This document shows, piece after piece, positions 1 to 8,733 of a stretch of DNA of 64,000 bases. Position numbers and translations under genes: made by a program. Source of the DNA: Bacillus inaquosorum KCTC 13429 (lineage in GTDB: Bacteria > Bacillota > Bacilli > Bacillales > Bacillaceae); assembly GCF_000332645.1 (NCBI RefSeq), contig NZ_AMXN01000002.1:372001-436000 (forward strand), written 5' to 3'. The notes under the pieces were generated by a model that made no database searches, was not told where the DNA came from, and was given only the letters and a program-made list of their open reading frames with translations. The number at the start of each line of letters is the position of its first letter. Within the stretch, counting starts at the first letter, position 1.

Positions 1-216
1 TCTCGGCCCGACTGTTCCGTTCATGTTCTTAGGAAAGCCGAGCACGATTTTATCTATAGTATGGTCCTTTATCAGTTCAGATAAACGGGATAAACCATAA
101 TCGCCTTCCGCTTCATTTATCTTTATGGTCTCAATGCCTTGAGCAGTCCAGCCCATTTCATCGCTCAGAGCAACACCGAGTGTTTTGGTTCCTAAATCGA
201 GTCCTAATATTCTCAT
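1..216 (-). CDS. yrrK: RuvX/YqgF family Holliday junction resolvase-like protein (5' part only)
   Basis: Only the first 72 codons lie in the window; the gene runs off the left edge. The protein opens with [19 protein letters not shown], the RNase H-like fold start of the RuvX/YqgF family, with the first catalytic Asp in GLDLGTKT. The [13 protein letters not shown] segment is also typical. Family members act as putative Holliday junction resolvases or in 16S rRNA 5' end maturation. It starts 7 bases after the yrzL stop, so the two are very likely cotranscribed; yrzL-ruvX is a common Firmicutes pair. Confidence 0.93.
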   Translation of the reverse strand, partial: MRILGLDLGTKTLGVALSDEMGWTAQGIETIKINEAEGDYGLSRLSELIKDHTIDKIVLGFPKNMNGTVGPR

Positions 217-223
217 TCTTTAT

Positions 224-490
224 TTACGCCTCTTTATGCTGTTCTAAATAAGACTTTACCAATTCCTCGATTAATTCGTCTCTTTCAAGTTTGCGAATTA
301 AATTGCGAGCGTCACGATGCCTAGGAATATAAGCGGGATCACCTGACAGCAAGTATCCGACAATCTGATTGATTGGATTGTAGCCCTTTTCCTGAAGCGC
401 GTCATACACTGTAATCAGCACCTCATTTACGTTAGTCTCAGCAGAATCATCGGAGAAATTAAATTTCATCGTTTTATCAAACGAGCTCAC
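224..490 (-). CDS. yrzL: UPF0297 / IreB family regulatory protein
   Basis: This is an 88-residue protein of the UPF0297 family. I chose the GTG at 488-490 ([15 protein letters not shown]) because a GAGGTG ribosome binding site lies just upstream; the longer in-frame extension would swallow that site. The Enterococcus homologue IreB is a small phosphoprotein substrate of a PASTA-domain Ser/Thr kinase and affects cephalosporin resistance. That role in Bacillus is an inference. It lies between alaS and ruvX, the usual family context, and is probably cotranscribed with ruvX. Confidence 0.9.
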   Translation of the reverse strand: MSSFDKTMKFNFSDDSAETNVNEVLITVYDALQEKGYNPINQIVGYLLSGDPAYIPRHRDARNLIRKLERDELIEELVKSYLEQHKEA

Positions 491-574
491 CGTTTTGCAC
501 CTCTTTCCCAAATTCGCAGGCAAAGTTCAGCCTGGGGTCCTAATCTTACCATCATTCTACACTACATGGGCAAA

Positions 575-3211
575 TTATAAAACGGATTTTACCCAATCTT
601 CTACAGAAGCCAAAGCTTCTTCTAATTTTTCCGGCTGTTTGCCGCCTGCCTGCGCCATATCCGGACGGCCTCCGCCGCCTCCGCCGCAAACTTCCGCAGC
701 TTGTTTGACCAGCTTGCCGGCATGAAGGCCCTTCTCAATGAGATCCTTTGTGACTCCGGCAGAGATATTGACTTTATCATTTTGTACCGCACCAAGCACG
801 ATCACCGCAGAGCCAAGCTTTGCTTTCAGTTCATCCACCATTGTGCGGAGATGGTTCATGTCTTTCGCATTTACTTTTTCCGCAAGCACACTCACGCCGT
901 CAACTTCTTTAACTTTTGACAGAATCGCTCCTGCTTCAACATTGCCGAGTTTCGCAAGAAGAGATTCATTTTCTCTTTGTGCATCCTTCAGTTCAGTCTG
1001 CAGAGCCGCAACCCGTTTCGGCACTTCTTTGATATTTGTTTTCAGCTCGTCAGCAGCCTGCTTCAATACTGAGATCTGGCTGTTCATTTCGACGTAAGCG
1101 CCTTGTCCTGTTACAGCTTCAATCCGTCTTGTACCTGCTCCGATTCCGGATTCAGAAACGATTTTAAACAGGCCGATTTCTGCTGTGTTTCTGACATGGC
1201 AGCCGCCGCACAGCTCTAAACTGTAATCTCCGACTTGAACGACCCGGACAATATCGCCGTATTTTTCGCCGAACAGAGCCATCGCGCCCATTTCTTTTGC
1301 TTCAGAGATCGGTTTCAAATCAATGCTGACCGGGATGCTCGCCCAGATCTTTTCGTTTACGATTCTTTCAATTTGTTCAAGCTCTTCTTTTGTCACTTGG
1401 CCAAAGTGCGAGAAGTCAAAACGAAGACGGTTTTCAGTCACAAGAGATCCTGCCTGATTGACATGAGTTCCAAGAACGTCTTTTAGTGCCTGATGCAATA
1501 AATGCGTTGCCGTATGGTTTTTAATGACGCCGCTTCTCATATGGTCTTCAACTTCAGCAGTAACATGCAGGCCTTTTTGAACAGTGCCGCTCTCCACAAC
1601 ACCCTCATGTACATGCTGGCCGTTCGGCGCTTTTTGCACATCTTTAATTCTCACCACTGCCTGTTCGCTGCGGAGATAGCCTTTATCGCCGATTTGGCCG
1701 CCGCTTTCTGCATAGAACGGGGTTTCATCAAGAATAATTTGAACGCTTTCTCCTTCGTGAGCCTCTTCAATTAATTGTCCGTCCTGAAGAAGCACAATGA
1801 CATTGGCATCAGCTTTTGTTTGAGAATAGCCGACAAATGTGCTTTCATCGGTCACGTCGCGCAATGCGCCGCCCTGCACCTGCATGCTGCCGACATCCTG
1901 GCGGGCGTTTCTTGCCCGTTCACGCTGCTGGTTCATTTCTTCTTCAAAGCCTTTATGGTCAACCGTCATGTTCTCGTCTTCTGCGTATTCTTCCGTCAGC
2001 TCAACTGGGAATCCATACGTGTCGTACAACTTAAATACGTCGGCACCTGAAATAACGCTGCTGCCCTTGTCTTTTTCTTTTTTGATCATTTCTGACAGGA
2101 TGGCAAGCCCTTCATTAAGTGTTTCGTGGAAGCGCTCTTCCTCGGTTTTGATGACTTTTGCGATGAAATCCGCTTTTTCTTTCACTTCAGGATAGAAATC
2201 TGCCATGATTTCAGCGACAACCGGCACTAAATCGTACATGAACGGACGATGGATGTTGATCGTTTTGGCATAACGCACGGCCCGGCGCAATAAGCGTCTT
2301 AATACATAGCCGCGGCCTTCATTTGACGGAAGCGCCCCGTCACTGACAGCAAAGGCAACCGTTCTGATGTGGTCGGCAATCACTTTAAACGCAGTGTCCT
2401 TCACATTGTCTTTGCCGTATGTTTCACCAGAAATGGTTTCTGTTGCTTTGATGATCGGAACAAACAAATCGGTATCAAAGTTTGTCGGAACATTTTGGAT
2501 GACAGATACCATTCTTTCAAGTCCCATGCCCGTATCAATGTTTTTCTTCGGAAGCGGCGTGTACGTGCCGTCAGGGTTATGGTTGAACTCAGAGAACACA
2601 AGGTTCCATACTTCTAAGTAACGGTCGTTTTCTCCGCCAGGATAAAGCTCCGGATCTTCTGGATCATTACCATATGCTTCACCGCGGTCGTAGAAGATTT
2701 CCGTGTTCGGCCCGCTTGGCCCTTCACCGATGTCCCAGAAGTTCCCTTCAAGACGGATAATTCTTTCTTCAGGAATACCGATTTTTTTCGCCCAGAACTC
2801 ATACGCCTCTTCATCTTCAGGATGAACCGTAACAGAGAGAAGCTCTTTGTCGAAACCAATCCACTTGTCACTCGTTAAAAACTCCCAAGCCCATGTAATG
2901 GCTTCTTCTTTGAAATAATCGCCGATGGAAAAGTTTCCGAGCATTTCAAAGAATGTGTGATGGCGCGCAGTTTTACCTACATTTTCTATATCGTTTGTTC
3001 TGATCGCTTTTTGAGCGTTTACGATTCTTGGATTTTCCGGAACAACACGGCCGTCAAAATATTTTTTCAGCGTCGCAACACCGCTGTTGATCCAAAGCAG
3101 TGAAGGATCCTCATGAGGCACTAATGACGCGCTTGGCTCTACCGCATGTCCTTTTTCTTTAAAGAAATCCAAAAACATTTGACGCACTTCCGCAGAAGTT
3201 AAGTGTTTCAT
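575..3211 (-). CDS. alaS: Alanyl-tRNA synthetase
   Basis: The 878-residue protein charges tRNA-Ala with alanine. It is a class II synthetase with an N-terminal catalytic core ([17 protein letters not shown] near residue 85), a tRNA recognition region, an editing domain with the zinc-type motifs [11 protein letters not shown] and CGGCHV, and a C-terminal DHHA1-like domain ending in a glycine-rich stretch followed by RPDMAQAGG. The length is normal. The ATG at 3211 follows a strong GAGGAGG site. Expression is controlled by the T-box leader and sigma-A promoter directly upstream. Confidence 0.98.
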   Translation of the reverse strand: MKHLTSAEVRQMFLDFFKEKGHAVEPSASLVPHEDPSLLWINSGVATLKKYFDGRVVPENPRIVNAQKAIRTNDIENVGKTARHHTFFEMLGNFSIGDYFKEEAITWAWEFLTSDKWIGFDKELLSVTVHPEDEEAYEFWAKKIGIPEERIIRLEGNFWDIGEGPSGPNTEIFYDRGEAYGNDPEDPELYPGGENDRYLEVWNLVFSEFNHNPDGTYTPLPKKNIDTGMGLERMVSVIQNVPTNFDTDLFVPIIKATETISGETYGKDNVKDTAFKVIADHIRTVAFAVSDGALPSNEGRGYVLRRLLRRAVRYAKTINIHRPFMYDLVPVVAEIMADFYPEVKEKADFIAKVIKTEEERFHETLNEGLAILSEMIKKEKDKGSSVISGADVFKLYDTYGFPVELTEEYAEDENMTVDHKGFEEEMNQQRERARNARQDVGSMQVQGGALRDVTDESTFVGYSQTKADANVIVLLQDGQLIEEAHEGESVQIILDETPFYAESGGQIGDKGYLRSEQAVVRIKDVQKAPNGQHVHEGVVESGTVQKGLHVTAEVEDHMRSGVIKNHTATHLLHQALKDVLGTHVNQAGSLVTENRLRFDFSHFGQVTKEELEQIERIVNEKIWASIPVSIDLKPISEAKEMGAMALFGEKYGDIVRVVQVGDYSLELCGGCHVRNTAEIGLFKIVSESGIGAGTRRIEAVTGQGAYVEMNSQISVLKQAADELKTNIKEVPKRVAALQTELKDAQRENESLLAKLGNVEAGAILSKVKEVDGVSVLAEKVNAKDMNHLRTMVDELKAKLGSAVIVLGAVQNDKVNISAGVTKDLIEKGLHAGKLVKQAAEVCGGGGGGRPDMAQAGGKQPEKLEEALASVEDWVKSVL

Positions 3212-3256
3212 TGTATTTCCTCCTCTATAAAAATCGAAATTCTCTTCAGTGACAGC

Positions 3257-3513
3257 AAAAAAGCCCTCCCCCTATGCAAACCACACGTTTACACAGGGAC
3301 GAGAGCTGTCTCGCGGTACCACCCTGATTACGGACATTATCATTCGCCCGTCACCTTTTACCCTGTAACGCAGGATGTGCGGCAGTGATTAACTGCACTC
3401 AGGATTAGCTTCCTCCGATCTTCTGATAAAGCTCCTTTCAGCTTGCGGAGCTTCTCTCTTTAACAGGGCTTCGGCGTACTCAGATCCGTCACTCGAGATT
3501 CGTATGTATTCTA
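3257..3513 (-). promoter_or_regulatory. T-box riboswitch leader of alaS
   Basis: On the minus strand the conserved T-box sequence AGGGTGGTACCGCG (3312-3325) is followed by a GC-rich stem and a run of T at 3257-3262, which is the terminator. Uncharged tRNA is expected to pair with the T-box and favour antitermination. The tRNA should be alanine from the downstream gene; I did not assign the specifier codon. Confidence 0.92.
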
Positions 3514-3519
3514 CGAGAA

Positions 3520-3548
3520 ATTATAGACAAGCAGCACGCCAATGTCAA
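3520..3548 (-). promoter_or_regulatory. Sigma-A promoter of the alaS leader
   Basis: A perfect -35 box TTGACA (3543-3548), a 17-base spacer and a perfect -10 box TATAAT (3520-3525) read on the minus strand. The TGA stop codon of yrrI (3545-3547) lies inside the -35 box. Confidence 0.88.
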
Positions 3549-4606
3549 TGCTCCGTCCTCATCCGCAAAAAATGGATCATCATCACTTTTAAAACAGCCG
3601 TCGCGGGAACAGCCAGAATCATTCCGACGATTCCCGCAAGCTCTCCCCCGGCAAGGAGCGCAAGCATGATGACGACAGGATGCATTTTAAGGCTTCTGCC
3701 CACAATGAACGGACTGAGGATATTCCCTTCCATAAACTGCAGAATAAATACTGTAATCACCACAACAAGAATTGCTTTCACTGAGATCGTCATTGCAATC
3801 AAAAGCGCAGGAACCGCTCCAATGAAAGGACCGAAATATGGTATGACATTCGTTATCCCAGAAATAAGTCCCAAGATCAGCGGATATGGAAGCCCAAATA
3901 TCCAGAACGTAATGCCCGCCATCACGCCGAGAATCAAACAGACCAGAAGCTGTCCGCGGATGTAATCGCCAAGGGAGTCATCCACATCCCGCAAGAAGGC
4001 ACTGCCCCGCTTTCTCCACGACTTCGGAGTCAAGTACCATACTGTTTTTTTCATCAACTCAATATCCTTTACCATATAAAACACGAGAAAAGGGATGGTT
4101 GCCGCAATTAAGAAATAATCAAGCACATTGCGGATTCCGCTGATTGCGCCCTCGATCGTTCCCGCGAAAAACGCCTCCGTCTGGCGGATCATTTTGTCTA
4201 TACGATGATGCATGCCGTCAGGCCAGTCATCAGTATGGTTATGCACATGAAGAAGGAGCCCGTTATACGTTTCGGCAAACATAGGTATATTTTCTGATAA
4301 ATCCGTCAGCTGCACGATTAAAACAGGTACCCCTTTATACAGCGCCCAGCCAAGTCCGCCAAAAAAAAGAACATAAATCACCAAGATGCTCAAAGTCCTC
4401 GGCAATCCTTTGCTGTGCAGCCACTCCGTGACCGGAAGTAATAAATAAGAAATAAAAATGGAAATAATCAAGGGGATAAAGATCGTTTTTATAACGAGCC
4501 AAAAGGGCGACCATAACATATCAAGCATAAAAAAGACATAGACTGTTAACAGGACCAGCAAACAAATTGCCACCCATAACAAAAGCTGCACCGGTTTTTG
4601 AAGCAT
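3545..4606 (-). CDS. yrrI: AI-2E family (UPF0118) membrane permease
   Basis: This 353-residue integral membrane protein belongs to the AI-2E/PerM family. Hydrophobic segments occur at about residues 5-60, in the middle (around 145-165 and 215-265) and near the C terminus, with a less hydrophobic region near residues 85-140, as usual in the family. Members have been proposed to export autoinducer-2 or exchange ions; the substrate here is unknown. The start ATG follows AGAGGTGAAAGCAG. No terminator separates it from the alaS promoter, so its transcript should run into the alaS T-box leader. Confidence 0.9.
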   Translation of the reverse strand: MLQKPVQLLLWVAICLLVLLTVYVFFMLDMLWSPFWLVIKTIFIPLIISIFISYLLLPVTEWLHSKGLPRTLSILVIYVLFFGGLGWALYKGVPVLIVQLTDLSENIPMFAETYNGLLLHVHNHTDDWPDGMHHRIDKMIRQTEAFFAGTIEGAISGIRNVLDYFLIAATIPFLVFYMVKDIELMKKTVWYLTPKSWRKRGSAFLRDVDDSLGDYIRGQLLVCLILGVMAGITFWIFGLPYPLILGLISGITNVIPYFGPFIGAVPALLIAMTISVKAILVVVITVFILQFMEGNILSPFIVGRSLKMHPVVIMLALLAGGELAGIVGMILAVPATAVLKVMMIHFLRMRTEH

Positions 4607-4716
4607 CTGCTTTCACCTCTTCTATATCTTTTGAGGTTTATAAGGAATTATTCTTTATGTTTCTTCAGTCAGTCAGAAGTCATGAACATTTTTTCACATT
4701 AAATTTTCAGAAAAGT

Positions 4717-4745
4717 TTGACGTTTAAGGTTATATTACTTTTGAT
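4717..4745 (+). promoter_or_regulatory. Candidate promoter of glnQHMP
   Basis: TTGACG (4717-4722) is followed after 17 bases by TTTGAT (4740-4745), a plausible sigma-A promoter with a weak -10. No better match was seen in the 198-base gap before glnQ. I could not find a good nitrogen-regulator (TnrA-type) operator. Confidence 0.4.
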
Positions 4746-4804
4746 TACATTAAAAGGTAGTGATTTTCAAACAACTTGTCTGAAGTTTTGATAGGAGGAT
4801 TGCG

Positions 4805-5533
4805 ATGATCACATTTCAAAATGTAAACAAGCATTACGGAGATTTTCATGTGTTAAAGCAAATTAATCTTCAAATCGAAAAAGGCGAAGTCGTTGTCATC
4901 ATCGGCCCATCCGGCTCCGGTAAAAGCACATTGCTCAGATGCATCAACAGGCTGGAGACGATCAGTAAGGGGACGCTGACAGTAAACGGCACTGTCATTA
5001 ACGACAGAAAAACTGACATTAATAAAGTGCGGCGGAACATCGGGATGGTATTTCAGCACTTTCATTTATATCCGCATAAAACAGTGCTGCAAAATATCAT
5101 GCTGGCGCCTGTAAAAGTGCTCGGACAATCACCTGAACAAGCAAAGGAAACGGCGCGTTATTACCTTGAAAAAGTCGGCATCCCAGACAAGGCTGACGCC
5201 TACCCTTCCCAGCTTTCTGGCGGACAGCAGCAACGTGTAGCCATCGCAAGAGGACTTGCGATGAAGCCGGAGGTCATGCTGTTTGACGAGCCGACATCAG
5301 CACTTGATCCCGAAATGATCGGCGAGGTGCTTGATGTCATGAAAACACTTACGAAAGAAGGCATGACAATGGTTGTCGTGACGCACGAAATGGGGTTTGC
5401 CAAAGAAGTTGCCGACCGCATTGTCTTCATTGACGGAGGAAAAATTTTAGAAGAAGCAGCACCGGCTGAGTTTTACGCGAATCCGAAGGAAGAACGGGCC
5501 CGCTTATTCTTAAGCCGTATTTTAAATCATTAA
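4805..5533 (+). CDS. glnQ: Glutamine ABC transporter, ATP-binding protein
   Basis: The 242-residue cytoplasmic ATPase powers polar amino acid uptake. The Walker A motif GPSGSGKST is at residues 34-42. The signature LSGGQQQR, Walker B ([12 protein letters not shown]) and the switch histidine (VVVTHEM) follow in normal order. The start ATG has a TAGGAGG site. It is first of four genes encoding a complete importer: ATPase, binding lipoprotein and two permeases. Glutamine as substrate comes from the B. subtilis gene name; sequence alone says polar amino acid. Confidence 0.96.
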   Translation: MITFQNVNKHYGDFHVLKQINLQIEKGEVVVIIGPSGSGKSTLLRCINRLETISKGTLTVNGTVINDRKTDINKVRRNIGMVFQHFHLYPHKTVLQNIMLAPVKVLGQSPEQAKETARYYLEKVGIPDKADAYPSQLSGGQQQRVAIARGLAMKPEVMLFDEPTSALDPEMIGEVLDVMKTLTKEGMTMVVVTHEMGFAKEVADRIVFIDGGKILEEAAPAEFYANPKEERARLFLSRILNH

Positions 5534-5554
5534 AACAGAAATGGGGGAACTTGT

Positions 5555-6376
5555 ATGAAAAAGATTTTATCTTTAGCATTCATTTCTTTATTCGCTGTCA
5601 TCTTGCTTGCCGCTTGCGGCAGCAAGGGGTCAAACGGAGAAGCCTCAAAGGAAAGCAAAAAAGATACGCTGGCCGCCATTAAAGACAATGACAAAATTGT
5701 CTTCGGCGTAAAAACAGACACCAGACTGTTCGGTCTTAAAAACCCGAGCTCAGGTGAGATTGAGGGTTTCGATATCGATATTGCCAAGCAAATCGCTAAA
5801 GACATTTTAGGTGACGAAAAAAAAGCTGAATTTAAAGAGGTCACCTCAAAAACAAGGATTCCTATGCTGCAAAACGGGGATATCGATGCTATTGTCGCCA
5901 CAATGACGATCACTGAAGAACGAAAAAAGGAAGTTGACTTTTCTGATGTCTATTTCGAGGCTGGGCAATCGCTGCTCGTGAAAAAAGGCAGCAAAATCAA
6001 GAGTGTTGAAGATCTTGGCAAAGGCTCAAAAGTTCTTGCAGTAAAAGGCTCCACCTCCTCTCAAAACATTCGTGAAAAAGCGCCTGAAGCATCTGTTTTA
6101 GAATTTGAAAACTACGCAGAAGCCTTTACGGCGCTCAAATCAGGGCAAGGCGATGCCCTCACAACGGATAATGCGATTTTATACGGGATGGCTGACGAAA
6201 ATAAAAATTATCAATTAACAGGAGAGCCTTTTACAGATGAGCCTTACGGGATCGCCGTAAAAAAAGGGCAATCTGCTCTCGCGAAGGAAATTAACGCTTC
6301 ACTCAAAAAGATGAAGTCAGATGGCAGATATGATGATATTTATAAAAAATGGATCAAAGAAGACCCAGCTGAATAA
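5555..6376 (+). CDS. glnH: Glutamine ABC transporter, substrate-binding lipoprotein
   Basis: The 273-residue extracytoplasmic solute-binding protein has a lipoprotein signal peptide with lipobox LAAC, so Cys21 should be lipidated and anchor it to the membrane surface. The mature part is a family 3 (polar amino acid) binding protein, with VFGVKTDTRLFGL near the start and IEGFDIDIAKQIA as the typical signature. A GGGGG site precedes the ATG. A strong hairpin follows the stop codon, which may protect this mRNA segment so that the binding protein is made in excess over the permeases. Confidence 0.96.
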   Translation: MKKILSLAFISLFAVILLAACGSKGSNGEASKESKKDTLAAIKDNDKIVFGVKTDTRLFGLKNPSSGEIEGFDIDIAKQIAKDILGDEKKAEFKEVTSKTRIPMLQNGDIDAIVATMTITEERKKEVDFSDVYFEAGQSLLVKKGSKIKSVEDLGKGSKVLAVKGSTSSQNIREKAPEASVLEFENYAEAFTALKSGQGDALTTDNAILYGMADENKNYQLTGEPFTDEPYGIAVKKGQSALAKEINASLKKMKSDGRYDDIYKKWIKEDPAE

Positions 6377-6386
6377 CGACCATCCC

Positions 6387-6411
6387 GGGATGAGCAGGTG
6401 ATGCTCATCCC
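6387..6411 (+). repeat. Intercistronic hairpin between glnH and glnM
   Basis: GGGATGAGCA (6387-6396) and TGCTCATCCC (6402-6411) form a perfect 10-bp stem with loop GGTGA. No T run follows, so it is more likely an mRNA-stabilising or processing element than a terminator. An upstream CATCCC (6381-6386) can pair with the left arm instead. Confidence 0.7.
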
Positions 6412-6436
6412 GATTTGATAAGGAGTGAATAGGCAG

Positions 6437-7087
6437 ATGAATGTATCAATTCTTTTCGATAACTTCGGCATGTATATGGACGGTTTTTACCATACTCTGC
6501 TCGCAAGTATCATCGCGCTGGCCGGCAGTTTTGTTCTCGGCGTTGTTGTTGCGGTTATGAGAATTACAGTCTTTAAGCCGCTGCAATGGCTCGGGACCGC
6601 ATATGTGGAATTTATCCGCAACATCCCTCTTCTTTTAATTACCTTTGTTTTCTATTTCGGCCTTCCAAGCGCAGGCCTTAGGCTTGACGGTTTTCAAGCG
6701 GGAACGGTCGCACTCACCATTTATACCTCTGCGTTTATCGCAGAAGCCATCAGAGCAGGCATCCAATCTGTTTCAATAGGACAGATGGAAGCGGCGCGTT
6801 CGTCAGGCTTTACCTACAGCCAGGCCATGCTCCATATCATTTTGCCGCAGGCAATCAAAATCGTTATTCCGCCATTGGGCAATCAATTTTTAAACTTAGT
6901 CAAAAACTCTTCGATTCTCGGAGTTGTAGCCGGATTGGATCTTATGTATCAGGCCGATTTGGTCTCTTCGAGCACACTCGTTGTATTTGATGTTTATATT
7001 TTTGTGGCGCTTTTTTACTTAGTGCTGACGATACCGCTTAGCATCGGTGTTAACTATTTGGAAAAACGGCTGGAAAGAAGCTATTGA
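6437..7087 (+). CDS. glnM: Glutamine ABC transporter, permease
   Basis: The 216-residue inner membrane permease has about five transmembrane segments and the coupling-helix motif EAARSSG that contacts the ATPase. I chose the ATG at 6437 because the AAGGAG site lies 11 bases upstream; a GTG at 6425 overlaps that site. It pairs with GlnP to form the translocation channel of the His/Glu/Gln/Arg permease subfamily. Confidence 0.95.
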   Translation: MNVSILFDNFGMYMDGFYHTLLASIIALAGSFVLGVVVAVMRITVFKPLQWLGTAYVEFIRNIPLLLITFVFYFGLPSAGLRLDGFQAGTVALTIYTSAFIAEAIRAGIQSVSIGQMEAARSSGFTYSQAMLHIILPQAIKIVIPPLGNQFLNLVKNSSILGVVAGLDLMYQADLVSSSTLVVFDVYIFVALFYLVLTIPLSIGVNYLEKRLERSY

Positions 7088-7103
7088 TAAGGAGTGAGAT
7101 ACA

Positions 7104-7760
7104 TTGGATTTTATCGGAGCTTATTCGCGAGAGCATTTAACGTTTTTATGGGATGGCTTTCTCGTCACCTTGTACGTTGCTTTCATCTCCATCATTCTGA
7201 GCTTTTTCTTCGGTTTAATCGCAGGCACCCTGCGCTATGCGAAAGTTCCCGTTCTTTCTCAATTGATTGCGGTTGTCGTTGAAACGATCAGAAACCTCCC
7301 CTTGCTATTAATTATTTTCTTTACGTTCTTTGCCCTTCCGGAAATCGGGATTAAGCTTGAAATTACAGCTGCAGCAATTACAGCATTAACGATTTTCGAA
7401 TCCGCTATGCTATCTGAAATTATCCGAAGCGGGCTGAAATCAATTGATAAAGGACAAATTGAAGCGGCGCGCTCCTCCGGGCTGAGCTATACACAGGCCC
7501 TGTTCTTCATTGTCATGCCGCAAGCGCTTCGCCGCATGGTTCCGCCAATCGTAAGCCAGTTTATTTCTTTATTAAAAGATACATCGCTTGCTGTAGTGAT
7601 CGCCCTGCCCGAACTGATTCATAACGCGCAGATTTTAAACGGCCAAAGCGCAGACGGCAGTTATTTTTTCCCGATCTTTTTACTTGCGGCACTTATGTAT
7701 TTTGCAGTCAACTACAGCCTTTCACTCGCAGCCAGGCGCCTCGAGGCACGGCAAACATAG
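7104..7760 (+). CDS. glnP: Glutamine ABC transporter, permease
   Basis: The 218-residue permease is paralogous to GlnM and has its own EAARSSG coupling motif. It starts with TTG at 7104, preceded by AAGGAGTGAG; no ATG in frame has a comparable site. It is the last gene of the operon and is followed at once by a rho-independent terminator. GlnM and GlnP together form the membrane part of the importer. Confidence 0.95.
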   Translation: MDFIGAYSREHLTFLWDGFLVTLYVAFISIILSFFFGLIAGTLRYAKVPVLSQLIAVVVETIRNLPLLLIIFFTFFALPEIGIKLEITAAAITALTIFESAMLSEIIRSGLKSIDKGQIEAARSSGLSYTQALFFIVMPQALRRMVPPIVSQFISLLKDTSLAVVIALPELIHNAQILNGQSADGSYFFPIFLLAALMYFAVNYSLSLAARRLEARQT

Positions 7761-7791
7761 AAAAGGATACTCTTCGGAGAGTATCCTTTTT
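7761..7791. terminator. Terminator of glnQHMP, possibly bidirectional
   Basis: AAAAGGATACTC, loop TTCG, GAGAGTATCCTTTTT: a strong stem with a T run on the plus strand and an A run on the other side, so it may also stop transcription of yrzQ from the opposite strand. Confidence 0.9.
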
Positions 7792-7795
7792 CGCA

Positions 7796-7927
7796 TTAAA
7801 ACATTTTCGTTATTCTTCTTCTCATCCGCTTCATGCTTCGATTATTCAGCATGTCGGATTGAGTCGCCATTCGGTACACGAGAGCTCCGGCTCCCAATGC
7901 CAAAAGAGAAGTCATCGTCCGATTCAT
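7796..7927 (-). CDS. yrzQ: Small DUF3918-type protein YrzQ
   Basis: This 43-residue frame begins MNRTMTSLLALGAGALVYRM and continues into a basic tail (KRMRRRITKMF). AAAGGAG lies upstream of the ATG. The short hydrophobic N-terminal half followed by basic residues fits small membrane-associated Bacillus proteins of the DUF3918 group. Its function is unknown. It lies just downstream of yrzR on the same strand and may be in the yrrD-yrzR unit. Confidence 0.78.
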   Translation of the reverse strand: MNRTMTSLLALGAGALVYRMATQSDMLNNRSMKRMRRRITKMF

Positions 7928-7948
7928 CCTGCGCATCTCCTTTCATGA

Positions 7949-8140
7949 TTAAAAATTGATGCTGCGTTCATCCTCAGAAAACAAATCATCCAAGCTGCTT
8001 AACGTTCCGTCTTCTTCCACTTGATGAGTTGCAATCTTCCCTTTCGCCACTGTCAGTTCAATGAAACAGCCCCAGCAATAATATTGGTTCACGCCGATTT
8101 TCCCGATATCCTTACTTTTGCAGTTCGGGCATATAAGCAT
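7949..8140 (-). CDS. yrzR: Small zinc-ribbon-like protein YrzR
   Basis: The 63-residue protein has two Cys pairs, CPNC and CWGC, about 16 residues apart, as in a zinc ribbon, followed by an acidic C-terminal tail. A GAGGTG site precedes the ATG. It starts 11 bases after the yrrD stop codon, so the two are probably cotranscribed. No function is known to me; a nucleic acid or protein contact is the usual guess for such ribbons. Confidence 0.82.
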   Translation of the reverse strand: MLICPNCKSKDIGKIGVNQYYCWGCFIELTVAKGKIATHQVEEDGTLSSLDDLFSEDERSINF

Positions 8141-8151
8141 ATCTCACACCT

Positions 8152-8676
8152 CTATCCGTTCAGAACGATCTCGTCTTTCCGCACCTCGACAAGCGAATCC
8201 GCTCTTTGGATCTGGCGCTTGCTTCCCGCCAGGTCAGAAAAGAAACCGTCCGAGAGTTCATATGCTACGATTATGCCCCTGTCCAGACAAAAGTATACAT
8301 CTTCCAGCATCCCCAATATATCTCCCTCTTGCGATTTCACAAGCTTCATTTTCATCTGCTCGTATGTGAAGCATGATTTCGGAAGAGGCAAAAGCTGATC
8401 TGAACTGACCGAGGCCAATATGCGGTCATCAAGAATACAAGAGATATCACACGCCCTTAATAGCGCATGATGATGATGCAAAAACCGTTTTTGTGCAAGA
8501 ATAAACCCAAGACAATCTCCCTTAAGAGAAAAACAAATATCGGATATTGTCCCGAGATAACAAGAAGTTCGTTCTGAGTATACTGGGAATCCTTCTACTT
8601 CATGGCATGTTCTCAAAGTGTGATCAACCACCTTTTGTTGAACAGGCTTAGGTTTTGCTTTGCGCCTTTGACTCAT
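8152..8676 (-). CDS. yrrD: PRC-barrel domain protein YrrD
   Basis: The 174-residue protein has a basic N terminus (MSQRRKAKPKPVQQK) followed by two PRC-barrel-like segments, each a small beta barrel: one around residues 20-90 and one around 95-165 (GDILGMLEDVYFCLD). PRC barrels occur in RNA metabolism and photosynthetic proteins; the role here is unknown. The ribosome binding site is weak (GGAAGTGA, 9 bases from ATG). It lies downstream of recD2 but is separated from it by a terminator-like hairpin. Confidence 0.85.
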   Translation of the reverse strand: MSQRRKAKPKPVQQKVVDHTLRTCHEVEGFPVYSERTSCYLGTISDICFSLKGDCLGFILAQKRFLHHHHALLRACDISCILDDRILASVSSDQLLPLPKSCFTYEQMKMKLVKSQEGDILGMLEDVYFCLDRGIIVAYELSDGFFSDLAGSKRQIQRADSLVEVRKDEIVLNG

Positions 8677-8701
8677 ACGATGAAATCACTTCCACCGCAA
8701 A

Positions 8702-8733
8702 TAAAACAACTCCCGCTATCACGGGAGCCTTTT
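8702..8733 (-). terminator. Terminator after recD2
   Basis: On the minus strand GGCTCCCG, loop TGATAG, CGGGAG is followed by TTGTTTTATTT, immediately downstream of the recD2 stop codon. Confidence 0.7.

Noticed and set aside
575..3200. Many open frames on the plus strand across alaS (for example 738-1097 and 1839-2195)
   Set aside because: They are antisense shadows of alaS, lack ribosome binding sites and show Ser/Phe/Cys-rich composition unlike real proteins.
3504..3965. A 153-codon plus-strand frame opposite the 3' part of yrrI
   Set aside because: It overlaps the yrrI coding region and the alaS promoter and has no homology; yrrI is clearly the real gene.
4600..4804. A TnrA-type operator (TGTNA-N7-TNACA) upstream of glnQ
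   Set aside because: The closest match, around TGAACATTTTTTCACA at 4683-4698, has wrong half-site spacing and sequence.
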